Under the pieces are notes generated by a model, which saw nothing but the letters and a program-made list of their open reading frames with translations, searched no databases and had not been told where the DNA came from. A DNA stretch of 60,886 nucleotides from Lysobacterales bacterium (lineage in GTDB: Bacteria; Pseudomonadota; Gammaproteobacteria; Xanthomonadales; SZUA-36), in assembly GCA_014238945.1 (NCBI GenBank), contig JABAAB010000122.1:1-60886 (forward strand). Direction: 5' to 3'. Below, piece by piece: positions 28,296-36,336 of this stretch; position 1 is the first letter of the stretch; each line of letters starts with the position of its first letter. Position numbers and translations under genes: made by a program.

Positions 28296-29240
28296 ATGCT
28301 CCTGTTTCTTCTGAATCGCATCGGGACAATGTTGTTGACGATGTTCGTCATCTCGATGCTTGTCTTTACCATCGCGGAGGTGGTTCCTGTCGATCCTGCC
28401 CGAAGCGCTCTCGGTCCATACGCTGCCCAGCAAGCCGTCGACGAGCTGCGCGATCAACTGGGTCTGGATCGCCCCGTGACGGTGCGCTATGCCGACTGGA
28501 TTTCCAATGCCGTGCGCGGGGATTTCGGGCAATCGATCCACTATCGCCGCCCCGTGAATGAACTCGTCGGCGTTCGCCTGGGGCGTTCATTGACGCTGGC
28601 GGCGCTGGCTTTCGCCTTCATGATACCGCTGGGTCTTGCACTGGGATGTATCGCCGGAATCAACGAAGGCAAGTTACCGGACCGCATTATCTCCCTGATG
28701 AGCAGCGTCTTTGTGTCGGTGCCTCCGTTTGCCAGCGGGATTTTCCTGATCTTGATTTTTTCTGTGTGGCTCGGATGGTTTACAGGCGTGAGTATTCCGG
28801 ACCCTGATGCGAGTTTCTTCGAATCCTCGAAAAAGTTGATCCTGCCCATTCTTGTCCTGGCGCTCGACGAGATCGGGTACCTGGCCCGCATGACGCGAAT
28901 CACCATGGCCGAGGTCATGAAGAGCGATTATGTTCGCACGGCGGTGCTGAAAGGGATTCCCAGAAGACGCATCATATGGCGGCACGCGCTGCCCAATGCA
29001 TTGATGGCGCCGTTCACGGCCATCATGTTGCACGTCAATTGGATGATCGGAGGCGTCGTCGTGGTCGAGGTTCTGTTCAACTACCCGGGTCTGGGGCGTC
29101 TGCTGCTCGATGCCGCATTGCGTAACGACATCACGCTGCTCATGGGAGGAACGCTGGTACTCACTTTCGTGGCGGTGGCAACCCAGGTCGTCGCAGACAT
29201 CGGCCTGTATTTCATGAATCCGCGGGTTCGATTCGAATGA
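28296..29240 (+). CDS. DppB-like ABC permease
   Basis: 314 residues, six predicted membrane segments. It begins LLNRIGTMLLTMFVISMLVF, the conserved first helix and N-terminus of DppB/OppB. The EAA loop (RTAVLKGIPRRRIIWRHALPNAL) lies near residue 215 and contacts the ATPase. The gene is nine bases after the binding-protein gene and overlaps the next permease gene by four bases. Confidence 0.93.
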   Translation: MLLFLLNRIGTMLLTMFVISMLVFTIAEVVPVDPARSALGPYAAQQAVDELRDQLGLDRPVTVRYADWISNAVRGDFGQSIHYRRPVNELVGVRLGRSLTLAALAFAFMIPLGLALGCIAGINEGKLPDRIISLMSSVFVSVPPFASGIFLILIFSVWLGWFTGVSIPDPDASFFESSKKLILPILVLALDEIGYLARMTRITMAEVMKSDYVRTAVLKGIPRRRIIWRHALPNALMAPFTAIMLHVNWMIGGVVVVEVLFNYPGLGRLLLDAALRNDITLLMGGTLVLTFVAVATQVVADIGLYFMNPRVRFE

Positions 29241-30088
29241 TCACCCAAGTGTCAACTCCGCTAGCCTGGTTACATTGGGCAATCTCCGATCTCGCCCGCT
29301 CCAAAAGCGCGACGATCGGGGTGATGATCATCCTCGCCTGGGTCTTCGTCGCCATAGCCGCTCCCCTGATATCTCCCTACTCGCCCACCGAGATGCACAA
29401 TGCCAGGCTCGAGCCACCCTCGCCGGAACACTGGCTCGGGACGGACCACCTGGCACGCGACGTGCTGAGCCGTCTGTTCTGGGGCACGCGAGTGGTTGTC
29501 GTGTTGGCACCGCTATCCGTCTTTTTGGGCATATTGATAGCCGCTCCCCTGGGGCTCATCTCGGGTTACGTTGGCGGCAGGGTTGACACTTTAATAATGC
29601 GCGGCGTTGACATCCTGCTGTCATTCCCAACGTTGTTGATCTACATCCTGATCATCACCACCTTCGGCCCTTCGGCAGTTGTCGTCATTATTTCCATTGC
29701 GCTTGGATCTATTCCGCCCATCACCCGCATCGTTCGCAGCCTGGTCCTGGATGTGCGTACAAAAGACTATGTCAGCGCTGCCCGGCTACGCGGTGAGCGT
29801 CGGCGTTATATTCTGCTGCGGGAGATCCTGCCCAATGTGAGCGGGCCGATCATCGTTGATACCATGATCCGGATCGGATACGCGATCATGGCGATCGGCG
29901 CTTTGGGCTTCCTCGGATTGGGAATACCGCCGCCGACGCCCGACTGGGGAGGAATGATCAACGAGGGACGACAATGGATCTTTGCCATGCCCTGGATAGT
30001 ATTGGCGCCGGCCGCAGCTTTGAGTTCGGTCGTTATTGGGCTCAATCTGCTGGCCGACGGGATCAGGGAAATTGCGCAGCAACGTTAG
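29237..30088 (+). CDS. DppC-like ABC permease
   Basis: 283 residues. The DppC/OppC signatures are present: PLISPYSPTEMH after the first helix, then HWLGTDHLARDVLSRLFWG near residue 65, and an EAA loop (AARLRGERRRYILLREILPN) near 180. Start overlaps the dppB-like stop (ATGA). It pairs with the previous gene as the membrane channel of the importer. Confidence 0.93.
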   Translation: MITQVSTPLAWLHWAISDLARSKSATIGVMIILAWVFVAIAAPLISPYSPTEMHNARLEPPSPEHWLGTDHLARDVLSRLFWGTRVVVVLAPLSVFLGILIAAPLGLISGYVGGRVDTLIMRGVDILLSFPTLLIYILIITTFGPSAVVVIISIALGSIPPITRIVRSLVLDVRTKDYVSAARLRGERRRYILLREILPNVSGPIIVDTMIRIGYAIMAIGALGFLGLGIPPPTPDWGGMINEGRQWIFAMPWIVLAPAAALSSVVIGLNLLADGIREIAQQR

Positions 30089-30103
30089 AAGGAAGTCCGT
30101 TAT

Positions 30104-32179
30104 ATGATAAATTCGCCTAAAGCACCCGTTCTCAATGTGGAGGCACTGGAAGTCGTCTACACGACGCGAGCGGGACCTGCCAAAGCGGTCCGGGATGTCT
30201 CCCTTGAGATCTGGCCCGGCAAGGTGCTGGGGCTGGTTGGCGAGTCGGGTTGCGGCAAAAGCACGCTCGCCTTTGCGATTATGAACTATTTGACGGACAA
30301 CGCCGCGATTAGCGCGGGCCGAATCCTGTTTTGCGACCAGGACATCGTGCGGATGAACAGCCGTGAATTGAGACATATTCGTGGCAACGAGATCGCCATG
30401 GTCTACCAGGACCCCATGGCTGCATTGAATCCCTCGCTTCGGATCGGCCCACAGCTCACCGAGGTACTGGTGGAACACAAGGGGTCGAGCGGCGTTGAAG
30501 CCAGGGATGCATGCATCCGTATGTTGCAACGCGTGCACATGCCAGACCCACTAGCAGTTATGGAACGCTATTGCCACCAGTTGTCCGGCGGTCAGCAGCA
30601 ACGCGTTCTGATCGCAATGGCACTGCTGACAAACCCTGCCCTGCTTATCATGGACGAACCGACCACCGGTCTGGATGTCACGGTCGAGGCGGAGATACTG
30701 GACCTCATCAGCGAACTGAAGCGCGAGTTTGACACAACGATTCTTTTCATCAGTCACAGTCTCGGCGTCATCAACAGAGTTGCTGACCAGGTGGTTGTGA
30801 TGTATGCAGGCGAGCTGGTCGAGCAGGGTTCCGCGCAGGACATTTTTCTGGATCCCCGGCACCCATATACCGCAGCACTCCTGCGTTGTGTTCCGAAAAT
30901 AAGCGCCGGTGTGCAACGAACAACAGTGCGGCCGATAAGGGGGAAAGTACCTTCGCTTCACGCCACACCCAGTGGATGCGTTTTTGAGTCACGTTGTGAT
31001 CGCGCCCGTGACCGATGCCGCACCGAGCACCCTGAGATCGAGCAAACCGCTGACGGGCATTGGGCGCGCTGTTTCTATGCTGACAGTCCGGACCCTGCAG
31101 AGCTTGAAGCCCTGCGAGCCGGCCCTGCTGACACCAGAGTCTCGCCAATCGGAGACGCCCCGGTCCTGAAGATTGACGGACTCAGGACCTATTACAAGGC
31201 GAAAGACCAGGGCTTGGCCGGGATTGCAGGCAGACATAAACAAGGATTCGTGAAAGCGGTAGACAATGTAAGTCTGGACCTGGGGAGAAATTCCACGCTG
31301 GGCATCGTTGGTGAATCCGGATGCGGCAAGACTACAATTGCCAAGTGCGTCGCGGGCCTGGTACCACCCAATGCAGGGAAATTAGACTTTATCGGTATTG
31401 ATATAGCGAAGGTCGTTGAGCAGCGTCCCGTCGAGATGCTCAAAGAGCTGCAGATGATTTTCCAAAACCCCGACTCTACGCTTAACCCTAAACGCACAGT
31501 CGGAGAAGCAATCGCACGTCCGTTGCAGCTCTTCGGAACCGTCCCGCAGTCCGAAATCAGGAACGAGGTAGTGCGTCTCCTTGATGCAGTGCGGTTAGGT
31601 GAAGAGTACTACGACCGCTTACCCCGGCAATTGAGCGGTGGCGAGAAACAACGGGTGGCGCTCGCCAGGGCCTTCGCCGGTCGACCGACGCTCGTCCTTT
31701 GTGACGAACCGCTGTCCTCGCTGGACGTATCTGTCCAGGCTGCCGTTATGAATCTGCTGCAGGAATTTCAACAGGAATACGGCACCGCGATGGTGTTCAT
31801 TTCTCATGACTTCGGGGTGGTGAATCAGCTCTGCAGTTCAGTGGCAGTGATGTACCTGGGAAAGATATGCGAGACCGGTCCCACCGAGGCCTTGTTTAAG
31901 CCGCCATATCACCCCTACACCGGGGCTTTACTGGCCGCTATACCGATCCCGGACCCAACGTTGGAAAGAAACAGCATCCGCCTGTTGGGCACAGTTCCGA
32001 GCGCGCTCGATCCGCCCTCAGGCTGCAGGTTCCACACACGCTGCCCGCGCAAGATCGGCCCAATCTGCGAGCAGGAAACTCCCCCGTGGCGCGAGGTAAC
32101 GCAGGAACACCGAATCCATTGCCACATCCCTCTGAAAGAATTGCGAACTGTGGATCCGGTCTTCAGAACCGAGCAGTAA
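30104..32179 (+). CDS. Fused DppD-DppF double ATPase
   Basis: 691 residues holding two ABC ATPases in one chain. The Walker A motifs GESGCGKST (about residue 46) and GESGCGKTT (about 403), the signature motifs LSGGQQQRV and LSGGEKQRV, and both Walker B segments (LLIMDEPTTGLD, LVLCDEPLSSLD) are intact. Each half ends with the oligopeptide-transporter C-terminal Cys-rich element (CVFESRCDRARDRC; CRFHTRCPRKIGPIC), which may bind an iron-sulfur cluster. It powers the importer encoded just upstream. Fused DppDF proteins are well known. Confidence 0.93.
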   Translation: MINSPKAPVLNVEALEVVYTTRAGPAKAVRDVSLEIWPGKVLGLVGESGCGKSTLAFAIMNYLTDNAAISAGRILFCDQDIVRMNSRELRHIRGNEIAMVYQDPMAALNPSLRIGPQLTEVLVEHKGSSGVEARDACIRMLQRVHMPDPLAVMERYCHQLSGGQQQRVLIAMALLTNPALLIMDEPTTGLDVTVEAEILDLISELKREFDTTILFISHSLGVINRVADQVVVMYAGELVEQGSAQDIFLDPRHPYTAALLRCVPKISAGVQRTTVRPIRGKVPSLHATPSGCVFESRCDRARDRCRTEHPEIEQTADGHWARCFYADSPDPAELEALRAGPADTRVSPIGDAPVLKIDGLRTYYKAKDQGLAGIAGRHKQGFVKAVDNVSLDLGRNSTLGIVGESGCGKTTIAKCVAGLVPPNAGKLDFIGIDIAKVVEQRPVEMLKELQMIFQNPDSTLNPKRTVGEAIARPLQLFGTVPQSEIRNEVVRLLDAVRLGEEYYDRLPRQLSGGEKQRVALARAFAGRPTLVLCDEPLSSLDVSVQAAVMNLLQEFQQEYGTAMVFISHDFGVVNQLCSSVAVMYLGKICETGPTEALFKPPYHPYTGALLAAIPIPDPTLERNSIRLLGTVPSALDPPSGCRFHTRCPRKIGPICEQETPPWREVTQEHRIHCHIPLKELRTVDPVFRTEQ

Positions 32180-32223
32180 GTGAATAAGATAGCTGAGGAT
32201 CACTGGCTAGACCCAGGCACGGA

Positions 32224-32254
32224 GCGCCAAAGCTACCGGTTCACGCTTTGGCGC
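32224..32254. repeat. Perfect 10-bp inverted repeat, hairpin before the PrpD-family gene
   Basis: GCGCCAAAGC and GCTTTGGCGC flank an 11-base loop (TACCGGTTCAC). There is no T-run, so a simple terminator is unlikely. It lies between the ATPase and MmgE/PrpD genes and ends about 26 bases before the chosen ATG. It could be an mRNA stabiliser or processing site, or an operator. Confidence 0.6.
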
Positions 32255-32280
32255 ATGTCCTGATGAGGAAAACAACCTTT

Positions 32281-33630
32281 ATGGATGGCAATGAACAGGC
32301 GGCTCAATTTATCCGGGACGCCCACTGGAATGACCTGCCCGATGCGGTGCAGCACCACTCAAAGCAGTGCTTGATCGACATCATCGCTGCGATGGTGAGT
32401 GGGGTCTTGACGCCCATCAGCGACATCACTGCTGGCTACGCCCCAATTACGTGGCCAGGGGACGATGCGACGATCCTGCTGCAGGACAAGCGTGCGAGTG
32501 TTGCCGGAGCGGCCTTCGCCAACGCGTGTGCGGCCAATGCACTGGACTGCGATGACGGTGGCGCCTATACGCGTGGTCATCAGGGAGCGCAGGTTTTTCC
32601 GACCGCGCTGGCACTCTGCGAGACCTTGCGGCTCGGAGGAAGCGAAATGCTCACGGCTGTCGTGGTGGGCTATGAGATCTCCCATCGCTTTGCACGCTGC
32701 TGGCACGATTACCTGCACCCGATTTACCAGGCTGACGGCTCCTGGGGATCGGTCGCCAGCGCAGCGACGGCCGCCAGGTTGATGGGACTCGACATTCCTA
32801 CCATCAAACAGGCTCTGGGTATCGCGGAATACCATGCACCCAACCTCCCAATGGAACGTGACCTGATCGATCCGGCTATGGTCAAGCACGGTCACGGCTG
32901 GGCCGTCATGACCGGAATCGTGGCTGCCGAGCTAGCCGAGCGGGGCTTCACAGCCATCCCCGGTCTGATGGGATCGGAGAAATACAAGGACTGGCTAGCG
33001 ACGCTTGGAAACGAGTACATCATGGTCGATGGCGTCGATTTCAAATCGCATTGTTCTTGTGGCTGGGGTCACACGGCCATTGCGGCGGTGCAGAAATTGC
33101 AGCGCGAACACGATTGGCAAGTCGAGGACATCGCGGCCATCACGGTCGAGGGTCACCACTGGGCGGTGGTGCTCCACACCACGCATCCGACGACCACAGA
33201 GGAGGCGCAGTTCAGCGTCAAGTGGCCATTGGCTGCCTATATGATTGACGGGGAGGTAGGGCCGGATCAAATCCTCGAGCCACGGCTCGGTGACGCTGCT
33301 ATCAATGCATTAGTAGATAAAATCGAGTTAGTGGAGTCGGAGGAGTTCAACGAACTCTACCAACCGAGCTTTGAAGGTGGCGATGAGGGTTACAGCCCGG
33401 GTAGAGTGTTGATTCGTTTTGAGAACGGCAGTGCCATAGACTCAGGAGTGGTTACGGAGTCATGCCGGATCGGGGCGCGCGGGGATGAGGAGCGGCTGGA
33501 GGAGAAATTCCGCTGGCTGACAGGCTATGTCCTGGAGCAGGATCGAATCGACCAACTCCTGGAGATGCTGTGGCACTTTGAGGAAGTTTCGGATGTCAGG
33601 GAACTCACAACCCTGCTTCGGAAACGCTGA
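32281..33630 (+). CDS. MmgE/PrpD family protein
   Basis: 449 residues from the ATG at 32281; the frame extends to TTG 32248, but that start lies inside the hairpin. Helical N-terminal domain with LIDIIAAMVSG, FANACAANALDCDDGG (near residue 85) and a central GSVASAATAARLMGL segment are typical of the 2-methylcitrate dehydratase-like fold. Several family members are hydratases or isomerases of unrelated substrates, so no reaction is assigned. It follows the ABC importer genes and precedes a methyltransferase gene by 18 bases, suggesting that it handles the imported compound. Confidence 0.87.
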   Translation: MDGNEQAAQFIRDAHWNDLPDAVQHHSKQCLIDIIAAMVSGVLTPISDITAGYAPITWPGDDATILLQDKRASVAGAAFANACAANALDCDDGGAYTRGHQGAQVFPTALALCETLRLGGSEMLTAVVVGYEISHRFARCWHDYLHPIYQADGSWGSVASAATAARLMGLDIPTIKQALGIAEYHAPNLPMERDLIDPAMVKHGHGWAVMTGIVAAELAERGFTAIPGLMGSEKYKDWLATLGNEYIMVDGVDFKSHCSCGWGHTAIAAVQKLQREHDWQVEDIAAITVEGHHWAVVLHTTHPTTTEEAQFSVKWPLAAYMIDGEVGPDQILEPRLGDAAINALVDKIELVESEEFNELYQPSFEGGDEGYSPGRVLIRFENGSAIDSGVVTESCRIGARGDEERLEEKFRWLTGYVLEQDRIDQLLEMLWHFEEVSDVRELTTLLRKR

Positions 33631-33648
33631 CAATAACGGAATAGCAAA

Positions 33649-34410
33649 ATGACCGACTTCTATGACCGCCTGAGCCCCGTGTTTCATCACAACATGGGCT
33701 ACGACTGGGAGGCGGGGATGCGCTGGGAAGGCGAATGGCTCGACCACTTCCTGGCGGAGCAGTTGGGAGGCCCGGGTCCCTGGTCAGTCCTTGACTGCTC
33801 CTGCGGAATCGGCACCCAGGCAATCGGCCTGGCGCTTCACGGCCATCAGGTCCATGCCACGGACTTGAGCCCCGTGTCAGTCGACTGCGCCCAGCGCGAG
33901 TCAACCGAATTCGGCGTCACCATCACTTTCGGTGTCGCTGACTTTCGCAATCTGAGCGAAACCATCTCCGCTACCTTCGAGGTCGTCATTTCGTGTGACA
34001 ACTCGTTCGCGCACTGTCTCCACGATGACGATCTCTCGGCCGCTTTGGCCAGCATCAAGGAGAGACTCAAACCCGGTGGCCTCCTGCTTTTAAGCATCAG
34101 GGACTACGATGCGCTGATTGCAGACAAACCCACCTTCAACAGCCAGCACGTCGAAGATAAACCGGACGGTCGCCGTATTGTCTTTCAGGTATGGGACTGG
34201 GCAAACGACGGCTGCAGCTACCGCCTCAATCAATTCCTCATCAGGGAGTATGGCGGCGGCTACGAGATAAAGCATTTCGAGACGGAGCTCCGGGCGCTGC
34301 TGCGTGACGAGATTATTTCCGCCGTCCAGGACGCGGGATTCGAGGAGGCATGCTGGCACGATCCTGAAGCAAACGGCTACTATCAACCAATCGTGACCGC
34401 CCGCAACTGA
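33649..34410 (+). CDS. Glycine-methyltransferase-like SAM methyltransferase (copy 1)
   Basis: 253 residues. Motif I is LDCSCGIGTQAIGLAL near residue 46, followed by HATDLSPVS. VISCDNSFAHCL and LLLLSIRDYDAL match the core of glycine/sarcosine and dimethylglycine N-methyltransferases, in which related motifs line the amine site. It is closely related to the gene at 41103 over the whole length. In both places a member of the unknown family (here a relic, there intact) follows directly. It may methylate a small amine or carboxylate; substrate not known. Confidence 0.88.
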   Translation: MTDFYDRLSPVFHHNMGYDWEAGMRWEGEWLDHFLAEQLGGPGPWSVLDCSCGIGTQAIGLALHGHQVHATDLSPVSVDCAQRESTEFGVTITFGVADFRNLSETISATFEVVISCDNSFAHCLHDDDLSAALASIKERLKPGGLLLLSIRDYDALIADKPTFNSQHVEDKPDGRRIVFQVWDWANDGCSYRLNQFLIREYGGGYEIKHFETELRALLRDEIISAVQDAGFEEACWHDPEANGYYQPIVTARN

Positions 34411-34478
34411 TGAGTGACATGCGCGTTTAGTCGGTGCAAGAGACTCCGAGTGCGTACATCGAATTACAGAACATCCAA

Positions 34479-34736
34479 ATGAAAGCGACCATCATCTTCG
34501 CTTCCTACCACCCCAAGGCCTTGCAATGGGCCCTGCAACATGCGGGAGACGATGGTCTCGTTACATCGATGACGTTTTGACCATCCCACGCCTCACCGAT
34601 GAAAATCTCTACGGCTAGGACACGAAAGGGGTCTGGGTGGCGATGCCAGAGCAGGGTGGGTATGGTCCGCCATGTCGCTGTTGCACCCCATGATGTGGTC
34701 ACCAGCCTGCATTTCCCTGATTTTGAACCTTCTTAG
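34479..34736 (+). pseudogene. Internally deleted copy of the unknown family (relic 3)
   Basis: Begins at ATG 34479 with 33 codons matching the family N-terminus (KATIIFASYHPKALQWAL, AGDDGLVTSM) and then hits a stop. From ATG 34662 a 24-codon stretch, VRHVAVAPHDVVTSLHFPDFE, matches the family C-terminus and ends at 34736. Some 220 internal codons are missing. The gene sits after methyltransferase copy 1 exactly as copy D sits after methyltransferase copy 2, so it is the dead member of a duplicated gene pair. Confidence 0.85.
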
Positions 34737-34755
34737 AGCCTCACAGGAAAATTGT

Positions 34756-36300
34756 CTAAAAGTCAGTTGGCGCCCCGCCCTGCTCCTTGCGCAGCGCGAC
34801 AAAAGCTTCCAGTTCTTCACGAATGGCCTCATCCATCGGTGGGGCCTTGAATTCCTTCAGTATTTGCTTCCACTTACTGTTGGCTCGTTCCGGTGTGGCC
34901 ACACTTCCGGTTTCCTCCCAGGTCTCAAAGTTTCTAAGATCACTCAGAAAGGGTGCATAGAATGCGGTTTCATAACGTTCCAGCGTGTGACTGGCGCTGA
35001 AGAACTGTCCGTCGGATCCGACTTCCCGGATGGCGTCGAAAGCGATTTCGTCTTCACCGGCGCTCATGGGTTGCATGTAGTGAATCATTTGCTGGACGGT
35101 CTCACAGTCCATAAGGAATTTCTCGTAACTGGCGCACAGTCCACCTTCCAGCCATCCGGCGGCATGATAAACAAGGTTGGTCCCGGATGATATGCAGGCC
35201 CACAGTGAAAACGCACTCTCCCAGGCCGCCTGGGCGTCCGGAGTGTTGGCTGCGCAGGCATTGGATGCGCGCAGTGGCAATCCGTAGAAGCGTGCCATCT
35301 GGCCCGAGATCTGCGTCGCACGCATGTACTCCGGCGTACCAAAGGCCGGGGCACCACTGCTCATGTCAACGTTTGAGGTGAATGAGCCGAACATGACAGG
35401 GCAGCCCGGGTTGATAAGTTGCAGCAGCGCAATTGCCGACAGGGCTTCGGCTGTCTGCTGCATTACCGCGCCAACGACTGTTATCGGGGCCATTGCACCG
35501 GAGAGTGTGAACGGGGTCAGAATCACCGGCTGTCCACGGCGTGCCATTCTCATTGCGCCGTCCAGCATATTGAAGTCCCATTTAAGGGGTGATCCGGAGT
35601 TGACGTTGGTGAACATCCTGGGACTGGCTTCGAATTCCTCATGTGACAGGCCGGCAGCGATGCGGACCAATTCCATGCCATCCTCTATGCGCTCCTTGCC
35701 CAGGCTGTAGGCATGGACCACCTTGTCGGTCAGGGTCAGTGCATCAAACAGACAATCAAGGTGACGCACGGACGGATGAATATCCAATGGCTCTACGGGG
35801 TAGCCGAGCACCATGTGCATACAATTGAAATACTGGGTCAGCTTGATCAGGTCCTGGTAACTTTGCCTGTCTCCAACACGACGACCCCGATCGAGGTCGG
35901 AACAGTTCGGTGGGCTGCCCACATTACCAAACAGCACACGATCACCACCCATCTGCACCTGGCGGGCCGGGTTTCTCGGTGTAATGTGAAACATTGGCGG
36001 TGCTTTTTTGACCTGCTCCATGATGAAGTCACGACCCATACGGACGTTGTCTGAGTCAGGGTTCACGATGCAACCGGCCCTGGCGAAGATATCCTTCGCT
36101 TCCTCGCACAGAATTTCAATACCAATCTCTTCAAGCACACGCATGGCACCATCGTGTATGGCATGCACCCCATCCTCATCGAGGGGCTCGGTGGGTGCAT
36201 CGGAATTGACCGGCAGCGCCCAGGGGTTCTGTTTCACGGCAGCTGCGGTTCGGCGTGTATTACCTGATCGTCCTCCATGCCTTCGGCCTCTTCGGGTCAC
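34756..36300 (-). CDS. MttB-family (trimethylamine/betaine) corrinoid methyltransferase, non-pyrrolysine
   Basis: 514 residues from the GTG at 36300, which has GGAGGA five bases upstream; the TTG at 36312 overlaps that site. Residues such as GAMAPITVVGAVMQQTAEALS near 255 and SNACAANTPDAQAAWES near 345 are typical of the MttB superfamily. The frame has no internal amber codon, so it belongs to the non-pyrrolysine branch, which includes glycine betaine (MtgB) and other quaternary-amine demethylases. Those need a corrinoid protein, not seen here. It follows the fused permease by 24 bases and probably acts on the compound that permease imports. Confidence 0.88.
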   Translation of the reverse strand: MTRRGRRHGGRSGNTRRTAAAVKQNPWALPVNSDAPTEPLDEDGVHAIHDGAMRVLEEIGIEILCEEAKDIFARAGCIVNPDSDNVRMGRDFIMEQVKKAPPMFHITPRNPARQVQMGGDRVLFGNVGSPPNCSDLDRGRRVGDRQSYQDLIKLTQYFNCMHMVLGYPVEPLDIHPSVRHLDCLFDALTLTDKVVHAYSLGKERIEDGMELVRIAAGLSHEEFEASPRMFTNVNSGSPLKWDFNMLDGAMRMARRGQPVILTPFTLSGAMAPITVVGAVMQQTAEALSAIALLQLINPGCPVMFGSFTSNVDMSSGAPAFGTPEYMRATQISGQMARFYGLPLRASNACAANTPDAQAAWESAFSLWACISSGTNLVYHAAGWLEGGLCASYEKFLMDCETVQQMIHYMQPMSAGEDEIAFDAIREVGSDGQFFSASHTLERYETAFYAPFLSDLRNFETWEETGSVATPERANSKWKQILKEFKAPPMDEAIREELEAFVALRKEQGGAPTDF

Positions 36301-36336
36301 AATATCCTCCAATTGGTCAAGATTCGAATGCCGGTC

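Noticed and set aside
27426-28541. Long minus-strand open frame opposite the solute-binding and permease genes
   Set aside because: It is antisense to two well-supported genes, has no recognisable motif, and its composition fits a shadow of GC-rich codon use.
29786-30538. Minus-strand 250-codon open frame opposite the permease and ATPase genes
   Set aside because: It overlaps clear DppC and DppD-type coding sequence and shows no family similarity.
32224-32254. Rho-independent terminator after the importer operon
   Set aside because: The stem is perfect but no T-run follows, and the next start codon is only 26 bases away.
34756-36300. Pyrrolysine-type (amber-readthrough) trimethylamine methyltransferase
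   Set aside because: The frame contains no internal TAG, so it belongs to the non-pyrrolysine branch.
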